A stretch of 22,703 nucleotides of DNA from JBHHYS01 sp046757645. GTDB taxonomy: Bacteria; Acidobacteriota; Terriglobia; Acidiferrales; 2-02-FULL-67-57. This document shows, one piece after another, positions 13,517 through 20,900 of the stretch; the first letter of the stretch is position 1, and every line of letters begins with the position of its first letter. The stretch spans positions 1-22,703 of the forward strand of contig JBHHYS010000040.1 in NCBI GenBank assembly GCA_046757645.1, given 5' to 3'. The notes under the pieces are model-generated. The model was not told the DNA's origin and made no database searches. It worked only from the letters and a program-made list of their open reading frames with translations. The translations under genes were made by a program, and so were the position numbers.

Positions 13517-14929
13517 TTGCCGCCCGAACAACCCAAGCCGCCCTCTGCCTCCGCCGTCGCGGCGCGCGAAGACGCCCTTGCCCGCCGCCTTACCCCGCGT
13601 CAGCTCGGAATGATTGCCCTGGGCGGCGCCATCGGCACCGGACTCTTTCTGGGCTCGGGCATTTCCGTGCGCTTGGCCGGCCCGGGAGTGATTCTGGCTT
13701 ATGTGGTTGCCGGCCTCATTGCCCTGGTCATCGCCTGGGCACTGGCGGAAATGGCGGTCGCCCATCCGGTGGCCGGCTCCTTCGGCGTCTACGCGGAAAT
13801 CTACCTTCACCCCTGGGCCGGTTTCACCACCCGCTACACCTACTGGTTCGCCCAGGTCATCGCCATCGGCAGCGAAGTGGTGGCGGCTGCCATCTACTGC
13901 GCCTTCTGGTTCCCCCAGGTGCCCGGGTGGCTCTGGGTGGTGATTTTCTCCGTTGTCTTGCTGGCGGTGAATGCCTGGAGCGTTTCCAGCTTCGGCGAGT
14001 TCGAATATTGGTTCGCCCTCATCAAGGTGGTCACCATCATTGGCTTTCTCTTTGTGGGTGTAGGACTGGTCTTCGGGTTCGGGCCGCTCGCGCGGGTCGG
14101 CTTCCAGAACTACACCCAGCACGGCGGTTTTTTGCCCCACGGTCTTACCGGAGTCCTGCTGGCCATGACCCTGGCCACCTTCAGCTATATCGGCGTGGAG
14201 GTGGTGGCGGTGACGGCCGGCGAAGCCCGCGACCCCCAGCGCAGCATTCCCCGGGCGCTGCGGGCGGTCTTCTGGCGGCTGCTGATTTTCTACGTCGGCG
14301 GCATCACCCTGCTGGTGGGGTTGGTCCCCTGGCAGCGGCTGGGGATTGAGGCCAGCCCCTTCGTGCTTGCCTTCGAGGCTGTGGGCCTGCCCGGCGCCTC
14401 CAGCGTGATGAACTTCGTCGTGCTGACCGCGGCGCTCTCCAGCGCCAACACCAACCTCTACCTCACCTCCCGCATGCTCTACTCGCTCGCCCGGGGTGGC
14501 TACGCGCCCGGCCCCCTGGGCCGGTTGACCCGCCGCGGCGTTCCGCTTCGTGCCCTGCTGTTCTCCAGCGGGGGATTGGTCGCCGCCGTCGTGGTCGAGA
14601 AGCTTTTCCCCCAGCGCGCTTATCTCTATATGATTGGCACGGCTTTCTTCGGGGGGCTCTACGTCTGGATGATGATCCTGGCCACGCATCTGGCCTTTCG
14701 GCGGCGCCATCGTGGCCGCTCCGAACTCCCCACCTTTATGCCGGCTTTCCCTTATCTGACCTGGCTGGGCCTGGCGGCGCTCGTGGGCGTCGGCGTCGCC
14801 ACCCGCTTCGTCCCCGGCTTGGAGCTAACCCTGCTGGCGGGTTTGCCGTGGCTTCTGGCGATCTCTCTGGGCTACTGGTTCTGGCGCTGGAGGCGCCGCC
14901 GAAATCCCCCTTCGCGGAGCGGACAATGA
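13517..14929 (+). CDS. amino acid permease (APC superfamily, AAT type)
   Basis: A 470-residue inner-membrane transporter with about 12 hydrophobic helices. The first helix has the family hallmark IALGGAIGTGLFLGSG, followed by GPGVILAYVVAGLIALVIAWALAEM. Further signatures are FSYIGVEVVAVTAGEARDPQRSIPRA (the E-A-x-x-P-x-x-x-I-P-x-A motif) and SANTNLYLTSRMLYSLAR. These place it with the AAT/GabP-AroP group, which carries amino acids in with protons. Start TTG 13517 is used because the conserved cytosolic lead-in ARRLTPRQLG requires it and no other start is available; AGGA lies 9 nt before. Its stop overlaps the start of the next gene (ATGA), so the two are translationally coupled. The substrate may be tryptophan or kynurenine judging by the partner gene. 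Confidence 0.92.
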   Translation: MPPEQPKPPSASAVAAREDALARRLTPRQLGMIALGGAIGTGLFLGSGISVRLAGPGVILAYVVAGLIALVIAWALAEMAVAHPVAGSFGVYAEIYLHPWAGFTTRYTYWFAQVIAIGSEVVAAAIYCAFWFPQVPGWLWVVIFSVVLLAVNAWSVSSFGEFEYWFALIKVVTIIGFLFVGVGLVFGFGPLARVGFQNYTQHGGFLPHGLTGVLLAMTLATFSYIGVEVVAVTAGEARDPQRSIPRALRAVFWRLLIFYVGGITLLVGLVPWQRLGIEASPFVLAFEAVGLPGASSVMNFVVLTAALSSANTNLYLTSRMLYSLARGGYAPGPLGRLTRRGVPLRALLFSSGGLVAAVVVEKLFPQRAYLYMIGTAFFGGLYVWMMILATHLAFRRRHRGRSELPTFMPAFPYLTWLGLAALVGVGVATRFVPGLELTLLAGLPWLLAISLGYWFWRWRRRRNPPSRSGQ

Positions 14930-16077
14930 ACGACCTGCGGGACTGGCGGAAAGAGTTTCCCATTCTTGCCAAGACCACCTACCTGATCAGCAACTCGCTC
15001 GGCGCCATGCCGCGCGGCGTCGCCGTGGCCCTGGAACGCTACGCCAAGATGTGGTCGCGCCGCGGGGTGCGCGCCTGGGAAGAAGGCTGGTGGGAGATGG
15101 CGGTGGGGCTTGGCGACAAAATTGCTCCTTTGGTGGGCGTCGACCCCGGCACGATTTCCCTGCACGTCAACGTCACCCTGACCCAGGCGGTGGTCGCCTC
15201 CTGCTTCGGCTTTGAGGGGCGGCGGCGCAAAGTGGTGCTCACCGACAAAGAGTTCCCCTCCGTCGTCTACTTTTGGTACGCACAGCGGCGCCGCGGCGCG
15301 GAAATCGAGCTGGTGCGCACCCCGGAAGACCCGCTGCGCGTCCCCACCGAAAAGCTGCTGGCGGCGATTGACGACCGCACCCTGATCGTGCCCCTCTCCC
15401 ATGTGCTCTTCCGCAGCGCCTACGTGCAGGATGTCACCGCCATTGTGGAGAAGGCGCACCGCGTGGGCGCCTATGTGCTCCTCGACGCTTACCAGTCGGC
15501 TGGCGTCCTGCCCGTCGAAGCCCAAAAATGGAACGTGGACTTCCTGGTGGGAGGAACCTTGAAGTGGCTCTGCGGTGGGCCCGGGGTCGCCTATCTGTAC
15601 GTTCGGCCCGACTTGCGGCAGAAGCTCGAACCCATGCTCACCGGCTGGCTGGCCCATCCCCGGCCGTTCGACTTTGAAGTCGGCCCCGGCGCCTACCGCG
15701 ACGACGCCTACCGCTTCCTCAACGGTACCCCGCACATCCCCGCCTTCTACGCCGCCGGGCCGGGTCTGGACATCATTCAGCAGGTGGGTGTGGGGCGCAT
15801 CCGCCAACGCTCACTCGAGCTCACTCGTCGCCTCATCCAGCAGGCCCGCGCGCGCGGCTGGCGCGTCCACACCCCGGAGGCTGACGCCGAGCGCGCCGGC
15901 ACGGTTACCCTCGACGTTCCCCGCGGTCCCGAGGTGCTGCGCGCCCTGCTTCGCCGCGAAATCCTGGTGGACTACCGCCCCGGCGCCGGCATCCGTGTCT
16001 CCCCCCACTTCTACAACACCGAGGAGGAAGTCGACCGCGTCATCGCCGAAATTGCCGCTATCCTCGCTTCCCTCTAG
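14926..16077 (+). CDS. kynureninase-like PLP-dependent class V aminotransferase-fold enzyme
   Basis: A 383-residue fold-type I PLP enzyme. The likely Schiff-base lysine is K213 in VGGTLKWLCGGPG, the cofactor Asp is in VLLDAYQSAG (D187), and SHV (H159) precedes it. NGTPHIPAFYAA and the C-terminal GIRVSPHFYNTEEEVDRVI are typical of kynureninases, which cleave kynurenine to anthranilate and alanine. It is a little shorter than the usual 410-420. Distant class V members (cysteine desulfurase-like, isopenicillin epimerase-like) cannot be excluded, so I give no gene symbol. ATG 14926 overlaps the permease stop as ATGA, with CGGAG 7 nt upstream. The pair looks like an uptake-plus-catabolism unit, although no other kynurenine-pathway gene is in the window. 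Confidence 0.85.
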   Translation: MNDLRDWRKEFPILAKTTYLISNSLGAMPRGVAVALERYAKMWSRRGVRAWEEGWWEMAVGLGDKIAPLVGVDPGTISLHVNVTLTQAVVASCFGFEGRRRKVVLTDKEFPSVVYFWYAQRRRGAEIELVRTPEDPLRVPTEKLLAAIDDRTLIVPLSHVLFRSAYVQDVTAIVEKAHRVGAYVLLDAYQSAGVLPVEAQKWNVDFLVGGTLKWLCGGPGVAYLYVRPDLRQKLEPMLTGWLAHPRPFDFEVGPGAYRDDAYRFLNGTPHIPAFYAAGPGLDIIQQVGVGRIRQRSLELTRRLIQQARARGWRVHTPEADAERAGTVTLDVPRGPEVLRALLRREILVDYRPGAGIRVSPHFYNTEEEVDRVIAEIAAILASL

Positions 16078-16334
16078 CCGATGGCTGAAAAAGTCCTTCA
16101 CGCCGCCATTCTGAAGAGGCGAAGCCGACGAAGAAACTCGTAACCAGTGGAGTCGCTTCATACGAGCGATTCTTCGCTGCACTCAGAAGGGCCCGAAAAA
16201 TGCTCCCCCCGCACCGGGCGCAGCCCGGCAGGCACCCGTCCCGCTCAATCTTTGTGCACAAAGTTGTTCCACCGCCTCGCCGGAAGGGCTAGAATGGTGC
16301 CAGAGCAGCCCCGCATACAGCGGAGGGACCAACC
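16078..16334. other. spacer with hairpin and possible interspersed-repeat sequence
   Basis: Holds CTGAAAAAGTCC (about 16085-16096), a stretch GCTTCATACGAGCGATTCTT with clustered self-complementary tracts, and a CCGGGC-GCA-GCCCGG hairpin (16214-16228) that could end the kynureninase transcript but lacks a T-run. It also holds the palindrome and -10 listed separately. The minus-strand frame 16058-16261 is not gene-like. Confidence 0.45.
16250..16263. promoter_or_regulatory. perfect 14-bp palindrome, possible operator
   Basis: CTTTGTGCACAAAG is fully self-complementary. It ends 26 bp before a TAGAAT -10 (16290-16295), so it covers or adjoins the -35 area of the small membrane protein gene. The -35 there is poor (TTCCAC at 17-bp spacing), which would fit a regulated promoter. 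Confidence 0.45.
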
Positions 16335-16595
16335 ATGAAACTGGACGTCAAGGCTATGGTCTTCGCATTTGCTCTGATCTGGGGAATCGTGGCGATGTTC
16401 CTGGGTGGCTTGGCCAATCTGATCTGGCCCGACTACGGCAAGGCGTTCCTGGAGGTGATGGCCTCCGTCTATCCTGGCTACCACGCCACGCGCAGCTTCG
16501 GCCAAGTGATCATCGGCACACTGTACGGGTTGGTGGACGGAGCGGTTGCCGGATTCATCTTTGCCTGGATCTACAACCGCTTCGCCCGTACCTAA
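16335..16595 (+). CDS. small two-helix membrane protein
   Basis: An 86-residue inner-membrane protein starting MKLDVKAMVFAFALIWGIVAMFLGG, with one membrane helix at about 7-30 and a second at about 57-80 (VIIGTLYGLVDGAVAGFIFAWIY), and a conserved-looking short connector containing YPGYHATRSF. Proteins of this form are often labelled bacteriophage holin in databases, but there is no lysis or phage gene nearby and I do not infer lysis activity. Glycines in the second helix suggest tight helix packing and oligomerisation. ATG 16335 has GGAGGG at 8 nt. Its stop codon overlaps the stop of the convergent acyl-CoA dehydrogenase gene. Confidence 0.85.
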   Translation: MKLDVKAMVFAFALIWGIVAMFLGGLANLIWPDYGKAFLEVMASVYPGYHATRSFGQVIIGTLYGLVDGAVAGFIFAWIYNRFART

Positions 16596-18052
16596 GGCGA
16601 ACTGGAGCGCTTGCGCCGAAGTGCGCCCGCCGTAAATACCGCCAGGAAACGAAAGAGCTCTTCCGCTTGGGCCTCCCTTTCGTCAGGGGGAAGGGCAAGC
16701 AGTGTCTCTACCCGGGACACCATCTCCTGCAATGCTTGTGGGGTGGCGGCAGACGCCAGGTGCTGAGCCAGCAAGTGGTGGGCGCGCTTGCGCTCCAGCA
16801 CTTCCAGGGCGTCGAGAATCTGCCGGTGGGCGGTTCCCTCCCAGATGGAGAGGATCATAGCTTCCCGCTGCCAGCGGTCCACCCCGTATTCCTCGAGCAC
16901 GCCCATGCCGCCGTGGACTTCCATAGCCCACTTGGCCGTTTGCGCGGCTGTCTCGGCCGTCCAGTATTTCGCCAAGTGAGCCACGAGCCGGAAGAGGTAA
17001 TAGCGGTCGGAGGAGGGGCGAGGCTCCCGCCAGACCTCGTCCAGGCGTTCGACGGCTTCCCAGGCCAGGGCGAAGGCCGCCTGCAATCCGCTTACCCGAT
17101 CCTCAAATTGCTTTCGGAGAAGCGGGTGCTCGAGTATCCGTTTGCCAAAGGCGGTTCGCTCCTCCGCAAAGCCCAGAGCCTCAGCCAGGGCCCGTTGGGC
17201 GAGCGCCACGCTGCCCACGCTGTTGGCCACCCGGGAGAGGTTCAGCACCTCCAAGATCAAGTGGATGCCCCACTCCGGCTGGCCGAGAAGGTAGGCTTCG
17301 CTCTCCCGGAGCTCCACCTCCCCGGTGGGCACGGAGCGCGTGCCAATCTTGTCCTTCAGGCGCCGGACCAAGTAGTTGGGCGTCCCATCCTCCCGGTGCT
17401 TGGGTAGAAGGAAGAGAGCCAGGCCGCGCACCGTCTGGGGCGCGCCTTCGGGTCGCGCGGCCACCACCGCCAGTTCGGCCCCCAGGTTGCTGGCAAAGTA
17501 TTTCTCTCCGGTAAGCCGCCAGTGGGCGCCCGCGGGTCGCGCCACGGTCTCCACCGCAGCTCCTAGATCCGATCCCCCTTTTACCTCCGTCATCCAGGTG
17601 GCGCCTTGCCACACGCTATCCTCTTTGCTTAACAGCGGAGGCAGAAAACGAGTCTTCAGGGCGGCGTCTCCATATTTATCGAGTGGTACGGCGGTGGCGA
17701 GCGAGACGGTATAGGGACAGTAGAGCCCCGGATCGTAGAAAGAGGTCACGTAGCCCAGCAGGTAGGGCGAGAGGAGGGAATTCTCCGCAAATGCCCGCCA
17801 CACCACACCCGCTCGGTATCCCTTTTTCAGCATTTTCCAGTAGTCCGGGGAAAAAAGCACTTCATCCACGCGCTTCCCGAAGCGGTCGAACATCCGCAGC
17901 CAGGGCGTGCCCATACGATCGGTGATGAACGAGATGGACTGTCCTTCCTCCTCCCACCACCTCTCATATTGCTGGAGCAACTCCGGATGGCGGATTTCAC
18001 CCAGCATTTCTTTCAAGAAGTTGACGGGCGAACGGAGCAGCTCGAATCTCAT
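16592..18052 (-). CDS. acyl-CoA dehydrogenase, AidB-like
   Basis: A 486-residue flavoprotein of the acyl-CoA dehydrogenase superfamily, which oxidises acyl-CoA thioesters with FAD. Visible motifs are WMTEVKGGSDLGA (153-165, FAD/substrate loop), RLTGEKYFASN (179-189), RTAFGKRILEHPLLRKQFED (299-318), MEVHGGMGVLEEYGVDRWQREA (377-398) and SIWEGTAHRQILD (402-414). The long N-terminal region before the core and the C-terminal motif set fit the AidB-like branch, whose true substrates are often unknown. ATG 18052 follows GGGGAGGAG, an excellent ribosome site. It starts 28 nt after pgeF ends on the same strand and is likely the last gene of that operon. Confidence 0.9.
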   Translation of the reverse strand: MRFELLRSPVNFLKEMLGEIRHPELLQQYERWWEEEGQSISFITDRMGTPWLRMFDRFGKRVDEVLFSPDYWKMLKKGYRAGVVWRAFAENSLLSPYLLGYVTSFYDPGLYCPYTVSLATAVPLDKYGDAALKTRFLPPLLSKEDSVWQGATWMTEVKGGSDLGAAVETVARPAGAHWRLTGEKYFASNLGAELAVVAARPEGAPQTVRGLALFLLPKHREDGTPNYLVRRLKDKIGTRSVPTGEVELRESEAYLLGQPEWGIHLILEVLNLSRVANSVGSVALAQRALAEALGFAEERTAFGKRILEHPLLRKQFEDRVSGLQAAFALAWEAVERLDEVWREPRPSSDRYYLFRLVAHLAKYWTAETAAQTAKWAMEVHGGMGVLEEYGVDRWQREAMILSIWEGTAHRQILDALEVLERKRAHHLLAQHLASAATPQALQEMVSRVETLLALPPDEREAQAEELFRFLAVFTAGALRRKRSSSP

Positions 18053-18080
18053 GGCTCCTCCCCTGAGCGGCGATTCGGGT

Positions 18081-19022
18081 TCAGTGGCATTGCCGGTTCA
18101 CCAAGCCTACCAGCCCCATCATCCGTCCGGTGCGGCCCTGTTCGGCGCGGTGGGAAAAGAACAAGTCGGTGCGGCAGGCGGTGCACAGCGGTGACGCCCA
18201 AACGTTACCCGCCCGGAGTCCCGCAGCCCGCAACTGGCGACGATTGGCTTCGACCAAGTCCAGGTGGAATTTCTCCCCGGGGGGCGGGGTCACGGCCGGG
18301 CGGGGACGCGGGGCGCCGGGCGCGGGGGCAAAAACCGGCTGCTGCCAGTGGACCTCGGTGGGCGAGGGTTGGGTGCGGCGGATGACATTCTTCCAATACG
18401 GAAACTGGCTTGCGAAGGTCTCCGCCACCTCGCGGCCAACCGGGTAGCAACAGCGGTGGATGCCGGGGCCGATCGCCGCCAGCATGGTTCTCGCCTCGCA
18501 GCCGAACTCTTGCCGCATCCGCCCCACCGCCTTCTCCGTGATGCGTTTTACCGTGCCCCGCCAGCCGCTGTGCACCGCCGCCACCACGCGCTTGCGGGGA
18601 TCCACCAGCAGGATGGGCAAGCAGTCGGCCACTTGCACGGCGAGCAGCAACCCCGGCTGATTCGTTACCAGCGCATCGCCCGCCAGTTTCACCGCGCCGT
18701 CGCGTTCCCGGAGAAATCGCCCCCCGCTGCTTCCCACCAGCGTCTTCCCCGGCGGCGTTCGGTGGATGACCTGAATGATGTCGCTGTGGCGCTGGCGCAG
18801 GGTCACCAGTTGCCACCGCTCTGCGGCCGCGGGGGACGGCAACGAGCCCAGCAGTGCCCGCCGGTTCCGCGTTACCGCTGCCAGGGCCTGTCCGACCGAG
18901 TAGGTCAGGTTCAGTTCACCCGGCTGGCGGGCGGTAAAACCATGCAGCAGCCAGGCGTAGCGCCCCAGCCGCGCTGCCGTGAGCAGCGGGACGCCTCTCC
19001 GGCTTCGCCGGCTCCCTTTCAT
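18081..19022 (-). CDS. pgeF: laccase-domain protein YfiH/PgeF family
   Basis: A 313-residue protein of the family formerly called multicopper polyphenol oxidases, now linked to purine nucleoside cleavage and to correction of peptidoglycan precursors (PgeF). The zinc ligands are visible: H79 in LRQRHSD, C134 in VQVADCLPILLVD and H151 in AAVHSGWRG. GPGIHRCCYPVG (185-196) and the C-terminal LCTACRTDLFFSHRAEQGRTGRM (279-301) complete the family pattern. A Pro-rich loop (APAPGAPRPRPAVTPPPG, about 232-249) is longer than usual. ATG 19022 overlaps the stop of the MBL gene as ATGA. The same frame is open upstream to 19835, but that part is a shadow of the MBL gene. Divergence within the family leaves the exact substrate open. 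Confidence 0.9.
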   Translation of the reverse strand: MKGSRRSRRGVPLLTAARLGRYAWLLHGFTARQPGELNLTYSVGQALAAVTRNRRALLGSLPSPAAAERWQLVTLRQRHSDIIQVIHRTPPGKTLVGSSGGRFLRERDGAVKLAGDALVTNQPGLLLAVQVADCLPILLVDPRKRVVAAVHSGWRGTVKRITEKAVGRMRQEFGCEARTMLAAIGPGIHRCCYPVGREVAETFASQFPYWKNVIRRTQPSPTEVHWQQPVFAPAPGAPRPRPAVTPPPGEKFHLDLVEANRRQLRAAGLRAGNVWASPLCTACRTDLFFSHRAEQGRTGRMMGLVGLVNRQCH

Positions 19023-19813
19023 TGCAGTTCGTACCGCAGCCCGTCGCTGGCGGCGATCACTTCCACCCCGGTCTCCGCTGTCAACTTCTTGGCCAGCTCC
19101 CAGGGCCGGGCGCGCAGCATAGTCATCCCAAAGTGGGTGAGGATGGCGGTCTTCGGTTTGATAGTTTGAATGAGTGTGCGGGCATCGTCGAGGGTGAGGT
19201 GCTTGATGGTGGGCTCGCCGGCTTCTCTGGGTCCCGCCTTCAGCCGCACCACGTTCATCAGGAGAACCGCGTCGCGAGCCGACGCATAGGCCCGCACAAG
19301 CTGAGGAAAGTAGAGCGTATCCACAATGTAAGCGATCCGGTGGCGCCGGGTTTCGAAAACGAAGCCGTAGGTTTCTGTTCCGTGCTGATGGGCAATCGGC
19401 GTCGAGAAGTTGACTTCCCCGGCAATCGTGTAGCGCCCCCCTTCGTGGAGCGCCACGATTTCGTCCAGATAGTTTCGCACGTAGCGCAAAATCACCGGAT
19501 CGTCGTCGAGGGCTTCGCCCGGCGCAAACACACACCCGCGCCGCTTGAAGCCGCCTTCGCTCATCGCCTCCATCATGACGTTGATGTCGTTGGAGTGGTC
19601 GAGGTGGCGGTGGGAAAGCAGGATCGCCTGGAGCTTGGTGGGGTCGAGTTTGGGCTTGGCGCGCTGGCAGCGCACCAGACAGCCCGGCCCGGGATCCACC
19701 AGAATGTTCACCCCCTCCAGGCACGCCCAGAGCCCCCCCGAGGCCCGCAACTGCTTGGTCACCACAAACCGCGCCCCCGCCGTTCCCAAGAACTTCAGCC
19801 AGTTCTCCGCCAT
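19019..19813 (-). CDS. MBL-fold hydrolase (RNase Z/PhnP-like)
   Basis: A 264-residue metallo-beta-lactamase-fold hydrolase. Metal-binding residues are visible in HRHLDH (68-73), AHQHG (H142, H144), IVDTLYF (D165), KHLTLDDA (H205) and LTHFGM (H227). The overall layout, with TPIAHQHGTETYGFVFE before the Asp, is that of the PhnP / phosphodiesterase branch and not of glyoxalase II. Likely a cyclic-phosphate or other phosphodiester hydrolase; the substrate is unknown. First gene of an apparent MBL-pgeF-acyl-CoA dehydrogenase operon (ATGA overlap with pgeF). Divergent from acpS across 75 nt with overlapping -10 elements. Confidence 0.87.
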   Translation of the reverse strand: MAENWLKFLGTAGARFVVTKQLRASGGLWACLEGVNILVDPGPGCLVRCQRAKPKLDPTKLQAILLSHRHLDHSNDINVMMEAMSEGGFKRRGCVFAPGEALDDDPVILRYVRNYLDEIVALHEGGRYTIAGEVNFSTPIAHQHGTETYGFVFETRRHRIAYIVDTLYFPQLVRAYASARDAVLLMNVVRLKAGPREAGEPTIKHLTLDDARTLIQTIKPKTAILTHFGMTMLRARPWELAKKLTAETGVEVIAASDGLRYELQ

Positions 19814-19839
19814 CTCTGTCTGCCTTCGGATTCACCCTG

Positions 19840-19849
19840 ATGATACACT
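19840..19849. promoter_or_regulatory. overlapping divergent -10 elements of the MBL operon and acpS
   Basis: On the plus strand TGATACACT (19841-19849) is an extended -10 for acpS, with a predicted start near 19856. On the minus strand the same bases read TATCAT (19845-19840), a 5/6 -10 match about 27 nt before the MBL start codon. Neither has a good -35. Confidence 0.4.
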
Positions 19850-19888
19850 AGGTCGGCGAGGCCCTTCACAAGTGGCAGGTCGCTGAAG

Positions 19889-20266
19889 ATGATTATCGGC
19901 ACCGGCATTGACATCGCTGAGCCGGCACGCGTCCAGCAGGCGGTGGGGCGCTACGGCGAGCGCTTTCTCCAGCGCATCTTCACCAGCAAAGAAATCGCCT
20001 ACTGCGAGCGCAAACGCAACCGGTGGGAGCGCTACGCCGCCCGCTTCGCCGCCAAAGAGGCTGCCTTCAAAGCGCTGGGGACTGGCTGGGGCCGCGGCGT
20101 GCGCTGGCGGGATGTGGAAGTGTCGAACCGGCCCAGCGGCCAGCCCACCTTGAAGCTCTCCGGCCAGGCGAAGAAGTTCGCCGGCCGCCAGGGCGTGCGC
20201 CGTATCTCCCTCTCACTCACGCATAGCCGGGAGTTCGTCCTCGCCCAGGTCATCTTCGAAAAATAG
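19889..20266 (+). CDS. acpS: holo-[acyl-carrier-protein] synthase
   Basis: Transfers 4'-phosphopantetheine from CoA to the serine of acyl carrier protein, activating it for fatty acid synthesis. The 125-residue length is typical. The two magnesium-binding motifs are intact: GTGIDIAE with D8 and RFAAKEAAFKALGTG with E57. The C-terminal SLSLTHSREFVLAQVI strand is also characteristic. The ribosome site is weak (AGGTCGCTGAAG before ATG). It stands alone on the plus strand, divergent from the MBL operon and convergent with the small basic gene downstream. Confidence 0.96.
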   Translation: MIIGTGIDIAEPARVQQAVGRYGERFLQRIFTSKEIAYCERKRNRWERYAARFAAKEAAFKALGTGWGRGVRWRDVEVSNRPSGQPTLKLSGQAKKFAGRQGVRRISLSLTHSREFVLAQVIFEK

Positions 20267-20285
20267 CCGGTCGCGCCGCTCGCCT

Positions 20286-20300
20286 CGGGCAACGTGCCCG
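20286..20300. terminator. hairpin after acpS
   Basis: CGGGCA-ACG-TGCCCG, a 6-bp stem with 3-nt loop, 19 nt after the acpS stop and between convergent genes. There is no T-run on either side, so it is a weak terminator candidate. Confidence 0.35.
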
Positions 20301-20373
20301 GCCAACTGCTCGCGAGACCGCAGATGACGTTCTGCTCTTGGGAGTGCACGTCTTCCTTATGTTCGTGGATTGG

Positions 20374-20886
20374 CTACAGGCTGGGGGAGCGGGGCAGCAG
20401 CCGCCAGAACGCCAACTGGCGCCCGGCCAGGCCGACGTGCAGCCGGTCGGCCAGGCGCTTCACCACGTAGAGGCTGCGCTCGGCGGCCGCTTCCCGGCGC
20501 TGCCGCCCCTTGCGGCTAGGTGTCCGCTTCGCACGCCGCCGCGCCGGGCGCGGCATCGTCAAAGAGAACTTCAGGTGGGTGTCAGTGACCCGCGCTTCCA
20601 CCTCCAGCGGGGCGCGAAACCCTGGCCCCCAGCGCAGCCCCAGGTGCTGCAGCGCTTCCTCGAGCGCAACTTCGGTGCCGCGGTCCCACAGACGGGTGGA
20701 GAGGCGGCGCTCCGCCTGAAGCAAAAACATCTCCAGCAGGGCTTTGAGCTTGCGGTACTCGCCTGTGGTGTCCATCCGCAGCGTGCGCAGCCACCAACCC
20801 CGCAAGCGGATTGGTATGCGAGCGACGTTCACTGTGGACCGCAGCGTCTGCGGGGACTTGCGGGGACTTTTCCTCTGCCGCGCCAC
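20374..20886 (-). CDS. small basic protein of unknown function
   Basis: A 170-residue, strongly basic protein that I do not recognise. I place the start at GTG 20886 because GAGGAAG precedes it by about 5 nt and it then lies 14 nt after the mtaB stop. The N-terminus (RQRKSPRKSP) is Arg/Lys-rich. The middle (KLKALLEMFLLQAERRLSTRLWDRGTEVALEEALQHLGLRWGPGF) is helical and then probably beta (LEVEARVTDTHLKFSLTM). A second basic patch, RPARRRAKRTPSRKGRQRRE, precedes a helical C-terminus. The charge suggests nucleic-acid or ribosome contact, which would fit the tRNA-modification gene it follows, but that is inference. The same frame is open upstream to 21759 only as a shadow of mtaB. Confidence 0.6.
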   Translation of the reverse strand: MARQRKSPRKSPQTLRSTVNVARIPIRLRGWWLRTLRMDTTGEYRKLKALLEMFLLQAERRLSTRLWDRGTEVALEEALQHLGLRWGPGFRAPLEVEARVTDTHLKFSLTMPRPARRRAKRTPSRKGRQRREAAAERSLYVVKRLADRLHVGLAGRQLAFWRLLPRSPSL

Positions 20887-20900
20887 TGCTCTTCCTCGTT

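Noticed and set aside
16335..16595. Phage holin / lysis cassette
   Set aside because: Only the two-helix shape suggests it; there is no endolysin or other phage gene around.
19023..19835. Upstream extension of the pgeF frame
   Set aside because: This part runs over the MBL hydrolase gene in another frame. The ATGA overlap at 19019-19022 gives the proper pgeF start.
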